DNA of 64,000 nt from positions 62,001 to 126,000 of the forward strand of contig JAWLEI010000001.1 of assembly GCA_041686195.1 (NCBI GenBank), written 5' to 3'. Source of the stretch: Desulfovermiculus sp041686195 (GTDB lineage: Bacteria; Desulfobacterota; Desulfovibrionia; Desulfovibrionales; Desulfothermaceae). Shown here one piece after another: positions 8,401 through 16,373 of this stretch. Numbering within the stretch: position 1 is the stretch's first letter; the number at the start of each line of letters is the position of its first letter. The translations under genes were made by a program, and so were the position numbers. The notes beneath the pieces are model-generated. The model searched no databases and was not told the origin of the DNA. It saw nothing but the letters and a program-made list of their open reading frames with translations.

Positions 8401-9108
8401 TCAGTGCGCTTCCTCAAAGGCCATCTTGATATAGATCATAGACAGCATGAAAAAGATAAAGGCCTGAATAGTATCAACAAGCCCGTAAAGAAAATAGACA
8501 GGCAAGGTGGCCACAATGGGCACCAGCATAAAGAAAAGCATAAGAACCAGTTCTTCACCGAATATGTTACCAAAAAGTCGAACGGTCAGAGACAGGGGGC
8601 GAGCCAGGTGGCTCAAAAATTCAATAGGCAGCATAAGGGGAGCGAGAAGCGGTATGGGGCCGGTAAAATGCTTAATGTACTTGGTCCCATGTTCCCGGAA
8701 CCCAATGTAGTTGTAGAGCAGAAAGACACACAAGGCCATGGCCGCATTGGTGTTCAAATTGGCCGTGGGAGCCATACATCCGGGCACGAGGCCGACAAAA
8801 TTGGCAAAGAGAATGAATATGAATATGGTGATTAAAAAAGGAAAGACCTGACGGCCCTGTTCTCCCATGTTGGTTACCACAAAGTCTTCCATCCCGTTGA
8901 CAATGAGTTCAAAAAAGTTCTGCACCTTCCCGGGGACCAGTGATAAGTGCCTGGTTCCCAGCCACCCGAGGAGTATGAGAATGGCCATAACCAGCCAGGT
9001 ATACAGAATATGCGTAGGGACCAAGCTGTGGCCGGCCGCGCCGACCAAGCCAACCGCTTCCATTGCCGTGTCCAGCAAAATGATGTGAGGTGCTACTTCT
9101 GCCGCCAT
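8401..9108 (-). CDS. atpB: F0F1 ATP synthase subunit a
   Basis: Subunit a forms the stator half-channels for ions next to the c ring. The 235-residue protein is strongly hydrophobic with five or six predicted helices. It contains the essential arginine in LSLTVRLFGNIFG, the family signature. AGGAGGC precedes the ATG. It lies between atpI and atpE. No delta, b, alpha, gamma, beta or epsilon genes follow, so F0 (a, c) is separated from F1 in this genome, as in Desulfovibrio. Confidence 0.97.
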   Translation of the reverse strand: MAAEVAPHIILLDTAMEAVGLVGAAGHSLVPTHILYTWLVMAILILLGWLGTRHLSLVPGKVQNFFELIVNGMEDFVVTNMGEQGRQVFPFLITIFIFILFANFVGLVPGCMAPTANLNTNAAMALCVFLLYNYIGFREHGTKYIKHFTGPIPLLAPLMLPIEFLSHLARPLSLTVRLFGNIFGEELVLMLFFMLVPIVATLPVYFLYGLVDTIQAFIFFMLSMIYIKMAFEEAH

Positions 9109-9112
9109 TGAC

Positions 9113-9535
9113 TCAAGCCTCCTTGTGTTGTTGAGTCACAATGTATTTGCCCGTCCAGACCACAAAGGTCACAATAAGGGTTGACAAGCCCGCTACCACA
9201 CCTATGGGTGAGAGCCTAGCGATGACAATGACCAGAAACAATACAAGCACTGTACCTAGCAAGCGAAGATAGAAACCACAGAGCAAGGCAAACACTCCGC
9301 CTTTCTCCTGTCCAATCAAGCGCGGGATCAGTTTGGCCAGGAAATAAAAATTCACTGTGACCAAGAGCGCTCCGACTCCAAAGGCGGCAGCACTGACCAG
9401 GCACCCACTGATTCCCACCAGGCCAGTCCCCAGGGCTGCAATGCCGGCCTGAAACTGGACAAGCCATTGGGTGTCTGGATGGTCAATCCCCCGGGCCCGC
9501 AGCCACAATTCACTTTTTTTTCGCAGCCTGCTCAT
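9113..9535 (-). CDS. atpI: ATP synthase protein I family membrane protein
   Basis: The 140-residue protein has four predicted membrane helices and a charged N-terminus, matching the small ATP synthase I family that assists c-ring assembly. Identification relies on composition, helix pattern and position before atpB rather than catalytic motifs. Its start overlaps the end of the upstream atpZ-like gene by 26 bases, and its stop lies 4 bases before the atpB start, so translation is probably coupled. Confidence 0.75.
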   Translation of the reverse strand: MSRLRKKSELWLRARGIDHPDTQWLVQFQAGIAALGTGLVGISGCLVSAAAFGVGALLVTVNFYFLAKLIPRLIGQEKGGVFALLCGFYLRLLGTVLVLFLVIVIARLSPIGVVAGLSTLIVTFVVWTGKYIVTQQHKEA

Positions 9536-9758
9536 CTCTATTCTGAATTTTCTTCACTTCTTGAAACATGTTCTTAAAACCAGCCACAATACCCAGGACC
9601 AGGAAAAGCATAGTCAGCCACGGTTTTGTCCCCAGCCATCGATCCAGAAAGTAGCCCACAGCCAAGCCGACGAAGGTCGTGGCCACAAGATGGATGCCTA
9701 AGAGACTGGCCCGAAGCAGGCTGTCCCTATAGTCTTTGTCAATATTTTTAAAGACCAT
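9510..9758 (-). CDS. atpZ: AtpZ/AtpI-type F0 assembly protein
   Basis: This 82-residue protein has two membrane helices around a short turn containing GYFLDRWLGTKPW, the signature of the AtpZ (DUF-type F0F1 subunit) family. AtpZ and AtpI have been linked to ion loading or c-ring assembly in other bacteria. It is the first gene of atpZ-atpI-atpB-atpE. Its ribosome binding site (GAAGGAAGG on the minus strand) lies inside a Rex operator, so its translation signal and redox control site coincide. Confidence 0.85.
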   Translation of the reverse strand: MVFKNIDKDYRDSLLRASLLGIHLVATTFVGLAVGYFLDRWLGTKPWLTMLFLVLGIVAGFKNMFQEVKKIQNRDEQAAKKK

Positions 9759-9776
9759 TTGTGCCTTCCTTCACAA
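9759..9776. promoter_or_regulatory. Rex operator at the head of the atp F0 operon
   Basis: The minus strand reads TTGTGAAGGAAGGCACAA, ending directly next to the atpZ ATG. It matches the Rex consensus TTGTGAA-N6-TTCACAA at all positions except the first two of the right arm. It covers the atpZ ribosome binding site and lies about 7-24 bases downstream of the predicted transcription start, a position suited to repression. The rex gene is the last gene of the same locus. Confidence 0.8.
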
Positions 9777-9789
9777 GCTGGTAGTAACT

Positions 9790-9818
9790 AGCATACGATG
9801 TTGCCAAAGTCAAATCAA
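9790..9818 (-). promoter_or_regulatory. Candidate promoter of atpZIBE
   Basis: On the minus strand TTGATT (complement of 9813-9818) is separated by 17 bases from TATGCT (complement of 9790-9795). The expected start is near 9783, just upstream of the Rex operator. Each hexamer matches four of six consensus bases. Confidence 0.5.
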
Positions 9819-9951
9819 TATCCTAGGTTACTCTCAAGTTTTTGATTCCCCAGAGCATAAAGTCTGCATTCCTGCCCATGAGCGCCGGGCAGACATTGCT
9901 GCACTCAGCAGAGAATCAATTTTTGGCTCAAATACACACAAGGAGGGTCTC

Positions 9952-10662
9952 ATGCCCACAGCCTGGCTCAAGAACAAGGAACATGAATTCCTCACCGAAA
10001 TCTTTCGCAATTTTTGTCTGGTCCATCAGCGTCTCCTCGAAGAGTGCATCTCTCCGGGGAATGAGCACTGTGTCCGCTTTGACTGCCTGGACGAACTCAT
10101 CGGCCAGGAAACGAATCAGGGGAGATTGTGGCGGCTCAAGGATACCGCCCATCTCCTCTTCCGCTCCTTCCCGGACACCCCCCTGATGGGTCAGTCTTTG
10201 GATTGGTCCCTGGGATACCTCTTTCATGAATGCATGAAACTCAAAGAAGACGCCTATCAGCTTACAAAGTATGTTCCCTGGTTTGAATCAATCGCCCCTG
10301 AAAAAAATCTGCCCTCGAACGAGCATTCTCTGGGGCAGGACCTGAAGGTCATCGCTTCTCAGACTGCGGAAAGCATTGATAGGGAAGTACGGCGCATCCA
10401 AGCTGTCCTGTCCCTCTGCCGCAAGCTGTTTATCGCCTATCTCCCCCACCACCGGGACAACTCTCTTCTGGCCAGATTTATCTACATCAATATGTCCCGA
10501 GTTCGCTCTGTATTCGGTCCCCAAACCGACATACTGTTAAACGCAGTATACGGGCCAAAACAAGACGATCTGGTTCGTTTGGCAGCCCAGAACCTGCGGC
10601 AAGGAGGCTGGATACATGATGCAAGCCAAGCCCTGCAAACCTTGGAAGGCGAGCCGGAATAA
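9952..10662 (+). CDS. Protein of unknown function, mostly helical
   Basis: I do not recognise this 236-residue protein. It looks soluble and mainly alpha-helical, with no signal peptide, membrane helix or obvious catalytic motif. Notable are WSLGYLFHECMKLKEDAYQ in the middle and a basic stretch (REVRRIQAVLSLCRKL) in the second half. The open frame extends upstream into the atpZ promoter region, but AAGGAGG nine bases before ATG 9952 fixes the start. It is divergent from the atp operon and convergent with the IHF/HU gene. The coding pattern is clear; the function is not. Confidence 0.8.
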   Translation: MPTAWLKNKEHEFLTEIFRNFCLVHQRLLEECISPGNEHCVRFDCLDELIGQETNQGRLWRLKDTAHLLFRSFPDTPLMGQSLDWSLGYLFHECMKLKEDAYQLTKYVPWFESIAPEKNLPSNEHSLGQDLKVIASQTAESIDREVRRIQAVLSLCRKLFIAYLPHHRDNSLLARFIYINMSRVRSVFGPQTDILLNAVYGPKQDDLVRLAAQNLRQGGWIHDASQALQTLEGEPE

Positions 10663-10732
10663 GCGTGGTGTCCCTTGAGGTCCACTGGCCGGTATTGAAG
10701 GCCAAGAGCAAAAAACAATTCCAGGCCCCGGC

Positions 10733-11029
10733 TTATTCCTGCGGGTTCAGTTCGGCTCTGAACTTTCTTGACAAGCGAAAGACGCATACAGTACGCGGGT
10801 CCAGGGTGATGGACTCTTCCGTTTGGGGATTGCGCCCTTTGCGGGCCTTTTTGTCATAGGCCTCGAACTTGCCGAAACCACTGATAAGCAATGCATAGTC
10901 CTGTTTGATGGCCTGCTTCATGATCCCCAGCAGGTCTTCCACCTGGTTTTTGACCTCAGCTCTGTTCCTGGAGGTTTGCTCGTAAATTCGTTCAACTATG
11001 TCCGCCTTGGTCAGGGTATTCCCAGACAT
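10733..11029 (-). CDS. HU/IHF family DNA-binding protein (IHF alpha-like)
   Basis: This 98-residue protein has the HU/IHF fold: N-terminal LTKADIVERIYEQ, the saddle motif SGFGKFEAYDKKARKGRNP with the DNA-intercalating proline in RNP, and a C-terminal helix. The KARKGRNPQT arm and overall length suggest the IHF alpha branch, but HU-like paralogues are common in this group, so I leave out a gene symbol. GGGAGG precedes the ATG. It is transcribed separately from the HIT gene by a short gap of 43 bases, possibly as one unit. Confidence 0.92.
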   Translation of the reverse strand: MSGNTLTKADIVERIYEQTSRNRAEVKNQVEDLLGIMKQAIKQDYALLISGFGKFEAYDKKARKGRNPQTEESITLDPRTVCVFRLSRKFRAELNPQE

Positions 11030-11072
11030 GTAACCTCCCTATTGGCTCTGTTCATTGTTGCCGGACAGGCCA

Positions 11073-11489
11073 TCAGCCGGCCATGGCCCGGCGGATTTCT
11101 TCGGCCATTTCCCGCATTCTGTGATTGGATTCATATTCCCCTTGCACCACCTGCAACAGACCGTCCCCCTCCCACCTGGGTATCAAGTGCCAGTGGGCAT
11201 GCGGCACCACTTGACCAGCTGCGGCATAATTGTTCATAACCACATTCAACCCCGTGGCCTGAGTCGCCTGCAATACAGCCTGGCCCACAAACCGCAGAAC
11301 CTTATTCAGCTCCGGTGCCAGATGGTCCGGAACATCCCACAATGTGGCATAGTGCTGTTTGGGGATGACCAGCACGTGCCCGGGGGCGATCGGGGCGATA
11401 TCCAGAAAGGCCAACACAGCGTCGTTTTGGTACACCTGTTCGCTTGGCAATTCTCCGCGGACAATACGACAAAAAATGCAATCCTGCAT
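11073..11489 (-). CDS. HIT family nucleotide-binding protein
   Basis: The 138-residue protein starts MQDCIFCRIVRGELPSE and ends its core with HAHWHLIPRW, the histidine triad active site of HIT hydrolases. The central DIAPIAPGHVLVIPKQHY segment is also typical. Such enzymes cleave nucleotide phosphoramidates or dinucleoside polyphosphates. C5 and C8 form the CxxC pair that binds zinc in many members. It lies upstream of the HU/IHF gene on the same strand. Confidence 0.95.
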   Translation of the reverse strand: MQDCIFCRIVRGELPSEQVYQNDAVLAFLDIAPIAPGHVLVIPKQHYATLWDVPDHLAPELNKVLRFVGQAVLQATQATGLNVVMNNYAAAGQVVPHAHWHLIPRWEGDGLLQVVQGEYESNHRMREMAEEIRRAMAG

Positions 11490-11634
11490 ACATTCGCTCT
11501 CCCGGATTGAGGTTCACTTCACCAGTCCTCCGAAATCTATTGAAGAATACGACAAGCGAACCGGTTTGACAAGGGCTGGAGACTGAAAAAAGATATTTTT
11601 TATTGAACAAAACTGAACCGTTGAGTTAGAGTCT

Positions 11635-12672
11635 ATGTCTCAAGCTGTTTCCGTGCCTGCTCCTGTGCCTTACAGGCCCCCAAACCCAATTTGGCCCATA
11701 TTTCTGCCTGGTATGGGCTGTCCTACCCGATGCATCTATTGCGACCAAATACAACAGACCGGGACTGCCCCCCAGTCTCTGGCCCGGATTTATGCAAATT
11801 TAGCCCGGGACCTTGACTTTGCTTGGCAGTCAAATCGACGGCCCTTTGAAATGGCCTTCTTTGGGGGAACATTCACTTCACTGCCTCGTTTCTGGCGTCT
11901 CAAACTTCTGGAGCTTGCATCGGGATATAAAAGCAGAGGCCTTGTGACCGCAATTCGCTGTTCCACCCGTCCGGATTGCTGCTCTGAACCCGTGCTCCTT
12001 GAACTGGCCGAGTGGGGCTTGGATACTGTGGAATTAGGGGCCCAGACCTTTTGCCCCCATGTTTTGCATGCCAGCAACAGGGGCTATGCACCCCAGACCA
12101 TTCACACCGCCTGTGCCCTTGTGAGAGCATCAGGTTTGAGAACAGGCATTCAATTGTTGCCCGGACTGCCGGGACACGACACCTGGAAATGGCTGCATGA
12201 TGTGCGACAAACGTGCGGCCTGAAACCGGACTTTGTCCGCATCTACCCCTGCCTGGTGCTCACTGGGACTTTGCTTTACCGCTGGTATGAACAAGGCCGC
12301 TTCAAGCCATGGTCCCTGAACCATACAGTCCTGGCCCTGGCCCGCGGATTCCTCCGCTTTTGGTCCTTTGGCATCCCGGTTATCCGGATGGGTTTGCCCC
12401 CGGAATCAGACCTCTTGCAGGCTGTCGCCGCCGGCCCGTGGCATCCCGCCCTGGGGTCACTGGTCCGCAGTAAAGCCCTTATGGCTTTGATCCAGCATCT
12501 CAGTCTCTCTTTGCCTCCTGGACCCAAGTCCATGCGTTGCCCCAGGGCACTGCAAGGTGATCTGTGGGGATATAAAGGCACCAACCGCGAGCGACTGTTG
12601 AAATTGGGTCTGAGCCCAGAGCACGTCACCTATTATCAGGACCATCCCAGAATTGAATTATTCAATCTGTAA
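11635..12672 (+). CDS. Elp3-like radical SAM protein
   Basis: The 345-residue protein carries the radical SAM cluster motif CPTRCIYC near residue 29, followed by FFGGTFTSLP, the typical GGT/FGGxFT glycine motif of Elp3-like enzymes. It also has a C-terminal segment with HPALGSLVRS. It lacks an acetyltransferase domain, so it is not full Elp3. The family includes tRNA modifiers and coproporphyrinogen oxidase-like proteins; the substrate here is unknown. It is divergent from the HIT gene and upstream of the amidohydrolase but separated from it by 185 bases. Confidence 0.85.
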   Translation: MSQAVSVPAPVPYRPPNPIWPIFLPGMGCPTRCIYCDQIQQTGTAPQSLARIYANLARDLDFAWQSNRRPFEMAFFGGTFTSLPRFWRLKLLELASGYKSRGLVTAIRCSTRPDCCSEPVLLELAEWGLDTVELGAQTFCPHVLHASNRGYAPQTIHTACALVRASGLRTGIQLLPGLPGHDTWKWLHDVRQTCGLKPDFVRIYPCLVLTGTLLYRWYEQGRFKPWSLNHTVLALARGFLRFWSFGIPVIRMGLPPESDLLQAVAAGPWHPALGSLVRSKALMALIQHLSLSLPPGPKSMRCPRALQGDLWGYKGTNRERLLKLGLSPEHVTYYQDHPRIELFNL

Positions 12673-12829
12673 ACATGACCGGCTTTTCTTCCTGATCTCA
12701 TGTTTTGGACGGCCATGGGTGAGCATATTGCGAATCCTGATTTCCCCCTTGATGACATTTCCGGCCAAAAGGGCTAACATTTTATATCTGATGACCCGAA
12801 AACAGGAAGGGAGCAACGCATAACTTCCC

Positions 12830-12835
12830 TATAAT
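12830..12835 (+). promoter_or_regulatory. Perfect -10 box before the amidohydrolase gene
   Basis: TATAAT occurs 22 bases before the predicted TTG start. No good -35 hexamer is at 16-18 bases; instead an imperfect GGAAG/CTTCC inverted repeat (about 12806-12829) lies there, which could be a binding site. The rest of 12673-12857 shows nothing convincing. Confidence 0.3.
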
Positions 12836-12857
12836 GAATGCTTTTTGAGACGAATCT

Positions 12858-14024
12858 TTGAACGGCACTTCCCAATCCACATCCCCGGTTCAAGGCTACC
12901 GGGCTCGCCGCATGCTGACCATGAACGGCCAGCACCCTGTCCTGGACAATGCTCTGTTATGGGTGGGCAATGGACATATCTTAAGCATTGGCCCGTATCA
13001 GGTGCACAAAAACGAATTCGCCGCCCCGACACATGATCTCGGTGAGCAGACAGTGGTCCCCGGAATCATCAATGCCCATACCCACCTGGAGCTCTCCCAC
13101 CTCCATAATTTGACCCTGTCTGGTCAGGGTTTTTTGCCTTGGGTACAAAGCCTCCTTCAGCTCCCGGTCAGAGAGACCCAGCCGGATACGATTTTAAACC
13201 ATCTTCAGGCCATGCACAAACAAGGCGTGGCTGGAATAGGTGATATCAGCGGACAAAATCCTGGATCCATGCACAAAATCCATGCCCGGATGCCCTTTGC
13301 ATCCCGCCTGTTCGTGGAATTTCTAGGTTTTCAACAAAAGGGCGCCAACTCTTGGCCTCTGAACAGCCACCCTGGGGACGAGTTTCTCTCTGCAGCCGGG
13401 CACGCCCTGTACTCCACCCATCCCGAGTTGCTGCAATCCATCAAGTCATGGACAATCAAAAACACTCGTCCTTTTTCCATCCATCTTGCCGAACACTCGG
13501 GAGAGGTGGATCTGTTAACCACCGGCCGCGGGAATTTCGCTCAAATGCTGCGGGGGCGAGTTCTACCACTCTCTTATGTACCGCCTGGATTACCGCCCGT
13601 GGCTTATGCGGACAGGCTGGGATTGCTGGATGAGTACACCTTGGCTGTCCACTGTGTACACATAGGTACCAATGATATCCGCATCATGCGTGAAAGGGGA
13701 GTGCATGTCTGTCTCTGCCCTCGCAGCAATGCGTACATAAATTGTGGCCGGGCTCCTGCTGAGGACATATATGCGGCCGGAGTGGCCTTGAGTCTGGGCA
13801 CGGATGGACTGAGCTCAAATCAGGACCTGAATCTGTGGCACGAAGCCTCGTACTTGGCTGCTCACTGGGAGGGAAATCTTTCCTTGACAGAACTGGTCTC
13901 CATGATAACCATCAATCCAGCCCAGGCCCTGGGGCTGGAGCATATTGCCGGCAGCTTACAGCCGGGAAAACTTGGCCAATTCAGCCTTGTACCGGACGAT
14001 CTGCAGGCCGCCTTGCCTGTATGA
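12858..14024 (+). CDS. Metal-dependent amidohydrolase (possible aminodeoxyfutalosine deaminase)
   Basis: This 388-residue protein belongs to the amidohydrolase superfamily: INAHTHLELSH supplies two metal-binding histidines, HLAEHSGEVD and AVHCVH the next ones, and LGTDGLSSNQDL the catalytic aspartate. The last motif resembles aminodeoxyfutalosine deaminases of the futalosine menaquinone route, but chlorohydrolase and guanine deaminase relatives share much of this. TTG at 12858 is the only in-frame start that keeps the first beta strand (ARRMLTM); a stop lies just upstream. It runs directly into pyrB-pyrC, both also linked to ring amide chemistry. Confidence 0.85.
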   Translation: MNGTSQSTSPVQGYRARRMLTMNGQHPVLDNALLWVGNGHILSIGPYQVHKNEFAAPTHDLGEQTVVPGIINAHTHLELSHLHNLTLSGQGFLPWVQSLLQLPVRETQPDTILNHLQAMHKQGVAGIGDISGQNPGSMHKIHARMPFASRLFVEFLGFQQKGANSWPLNSHPGDEFLSAAGHALYSTHPELLQSIKSWTIKNTRPFSIHLAEHSGEVDLLTTGRGNFAQMLRGRVLPLSYVPPGLPPVAYADRLGLLDEYTLAVHCVHIGTNDIRIMRERGVHVCLCPRSNAYINCGRAPAEDIYAAGVALSLGTDGLSSNQDLNLWHEASYLAAHWEGNLSLTELVSMITINPAQALGLEHIAGSLQPGKLGQFSLVPDDLQAALPV

Positions 14025-14047
14025 CCCTTTACTCTTAAGGAGCGGGA

Positions 14048-14977
14048 ATGCATTGGGCTCACTCACACTTGTTGACCATTTCCGATCTCACAGCAGATGA
14101 CATCCACACGATTTTCGAACTGGCCGATCGCTTTGCTGAGATGGCAGATCGTCCGGTGAAAAAAGCACCCACCTTGAAAGGGAAAAGCGTACTCCTGTTC
14201 TTTGCCGAACCGAGCACCCGGACCAAGACCTCTTTTGATATGGCGGCCAAACGTTTGTCCGCAGATACCTTTTCCCTGGCTCAGACCGGGAGCAGTCTGC
14301 AAAAGGGCGAAAACCTCAAGGATACTGCCCTGACCTTGCAGGCCATGCATCCTGACGCCCTGGTCATCAGGCACAGTATGAGCGGGGCTGCCCACTATCT
14401 GTCCCAGATCCTTTCCTGCAAGGTTATTAACGCCGGGGACGGATGGCATGCCCATCCCACCCAGGCCCTGCTGGACGGTTTCACCCTCTATCAAGTTTGG
14501 CCCGCTTTTGCCGGAAAAACCGTGCTCCTTCTCGGCGACATCGCCCACAGCCGCGTGGCCCGTTCAGATGTGGAACTCTTTCACAAGCTCGGGGTGCACA
14601 TCAGGGTCTGTGCTCCCAGGACTCTGCTTCCCCGGGGCATCGACAACTGGCCGGTACAGGTCTTCACCGATCCTATCCCGGCCTGCACTGGTGTGGATGC
14701 CATTCAGTGCCTGCGTCTGCAACTCGAACGGCAATCGGCTGGACTCTTGCCCTCTGTACGGGAATACGCCCAGTTCTATGGCCTGCGCTCTTCTCATTTG
14801 GACCTGGCCCAGCCCGGAGTCAAGGTGCTCCACCCCGGCCCTGTCAATCGGGGGATAGAGATCCAGTCCACTCTGGCCGACGCTGCAAACAGCCTGATCC
14901 TTTCCCAGGTCAGCGCAGGAGTGGCTGTGCGTATGGCCCTCTTGTACCTCTTTCTTACCCAGAGCCCAAAGGAGTGA
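14048..14977 (+). CDS. pyrB: Aspartate carbamoyltransferase catalytic subunit
   Basis: PyrB joins carbamoyl phosphate and aspartate in the second step of pyrimidine synthesis. The 309-residue protein has the carbamoyl-phosphate loop EPSTRTKTSFD and HPTQALLDGFTL. No regulatory pyrI gene follows; instead pyrC begins two bases after the stop, as in many bacteria where PyrB and a dihydroorotase form a complex. AAGGAGCGGGA precedes the ATG. Confidence 0.97.
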   Translation: MHWAHSHLLTISDLTADDIHTIFELADRFAEMADRPVKKAPTLKGKSVLLFFAEPSTRTKTSFDMAAKRLSADTFSLAQTGSSLQKGENLKDTALTLQAMHPDALVIRHSMSGAAHYLSQILSCKVINAGDGWHAHPTQALLDGFTLYQVWPAFAGKTVLLLGDIAHSRVARSDVELFHKLGVHIRVCAPRTLLPRGIDNWPVQVFTDPIPACTGVDAIQCLRLQLERQSAGLLPSVREYAQFYGLRSSHLDLAQPGVKVLHPGPVNRGIEIQSTLADAANSLILSQVSAGVAVRMALLYLFLTQSPKE

Positions 14978-14979
14978 TC

Positions 14980-16260
14980 ATGTCTGCACCGGAATACATT
15001 GTCCGCAATGGGAGGTGGCAGGACCGTCTGCACGATGTGGTCATTGGTCAAGGTCAGATCATAGATCTCTTGCCTGCAGATTCAACCCGCAGTTTTGAAG
15101 GCATGGCGTGCATTGAAGCCAAGGGAGCAATGCTCTTGCCCGGGCTCATCGACGGGCATACCCATCTCCGCGAACCGGGACAGGAATATAAAGAAGACAT
15201 AGATACCGGTCTTAAAGCCGCCGCTCAGGGAGGATTTAGTCATATCCTGTGCATGGCCAATACTGACCCAGTCAATGATTGCGCCGCTGTAACCAGACTC
15301 CAGGTGCACAAGGCGGCCTCAACCCATCCCTGGGGTCCATTTCTGCATCCGGTCGGAGCCTTAAGCAAGGGTCTGGCGGGCCTGGAATTGGCTCCATATT
15401 ACGAATTGGCCGAAGCCGGCTGTATAGCCTTATCCAACGACGGACTTCCAGTCACCGACAATCACCTCTTTCGGCGGGCCCTGGAATACAGCACCGGTCC
15501 TGGTCTGTTAGTCGTCGATCACTGCGAAGACCCCGGACTTGCCGCTGGCGGACTGGTCAATGAAGGACTCGTCAGTGACTCACTGGGCCTGGCCGGTCAG
15601 CCGGGTATCGCTGAGTCCTTGCAGGTTGCCCGGGATATCCTGCTGTCCAAATATCTGCACATCCCGGTCCATCTAGCCCATATAAGCACCCGGGAGTCAG
15701 TGGAACTCATTGCCAGGGCCAAGCAAGAGGGAGTGCCAGTGACCGCAGAGACCTGCCCGCATTATCTGCTCTGGGATGAGGAACTGGTCCGCGGATATTT
15801 TACCTTGGCCAAGGTCAACCCCCCCTTGCGTACCTTGGACGATGTCCTGGCCCTGCGCCAGGCTGTGCGAGAAGGAGTCATTGACATCCTGGTCACCGAT
15901 CACGCCCCGCATGCCGATTTTGAAAAAGATACCCCTTTTGCCCAAGCCCCCAATGGGATCTCTGGTCTGGATACCGCCCTCTCTTTATCCTGGTCCCTGG
16001 TCCAGGACCAAATCCTGTCCCCCAAGGATCTCATCCGGCTGTGGTCATCCGCTCCGGCTGCCCTCTATGGCCTCAAAGCCAACTCCTTTACTCCTGGTGC
16101 TCCAGCTGATATCTGCATTTTTGATCCTGAGACATCCTGGACTGTCAGTGCGGAAAATATGGCCTCCAAGGGCAAGAACACCCCCTGCCTGGGCCAGGTC
16201 CTTCCTGGTCGGGTGCAGGCCCTTATGCTCCAGGGCAGGTTGATTTATGAGCATGCATAG
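14980..16260 (+). CDS. pyrC: Dihydroorotase
   Basis: This is the class I dihydroorotase, the third enzyme of pyrimidine synthesis. The 426-residue protein has the zinc motif DGHTHLREPGQEYKED, a conserved VHLAHIST segment, and DHAPHADFEKD with the catalytic aspartate, so it appears catalytically complete. The ATG at 14980 follows AAAGGAGTGATC. The same frame stays open a further 179 codons upstream through pyrB, but that part has no PyrC similarity. Translation is probably coupled to pyrB. Confidence 0.96.
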   Translation: MSAPEYIVRNGRWQDRLHDVVIGQGQIIDLLPADSTRSFEGMACIEAKGAMLLPGLIDGHTHLREPGQEYKEDIDTGLKAAAQGGFSHILCMANTDPVNDCAAVTRLQVHKAASTHPWGPFLHPVGALSKGLAGLELAPYYELAEAGCIALSNDGLPVTDNHLFRRALEYSTGPGLLVVDHCEDPGLAAGGLVNEGLVSDSLGLAGQPGIAESLQVARDILLSKYLHIPVHLAHISTRESVELIARAKQEGVPVTAETCPHYLLWDEELVRGYFTLAKVNPPLRTLDDVLALRQAVREGVIDILVTDHAPHADFEKDTPFAQAPNGISGLDTALSLSWSLVQDQILSPKDLIRLWSSAPAALYGLKANSFTPGAPADICIFDPETSWTVSAENMASKGKNTPCLGQVLPGRVQALMLQGRLIYEHA

Positions 16261-16373
16261 GCCAAAACATCCTCTTCAATGTGTTTTTCTCGCCCATTAG
16301 AAGCAATACATGATCATGGATCAAACCGATTCTGGCCTGTCTGTTTTGGCCCATAAGGAGTGCGAAGAGTTTT

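Noticed and set aside
10655..10745. GGAATAAGC / GCTTATTCC inverted repeat between the unknown gene and the HU/IHF gene
   Set aside because: The arms are about 65 bases apart and overlap the two gene ends, so a functional terminator is unlikely.
14443..14979. The upstream extension of the pyrC frame through pyrB
   Set aside because: This stretch is read in a different frame by pyrB and has no dihydroorotase similarity. AAAGGAG before ATG 14980 marks the true start.
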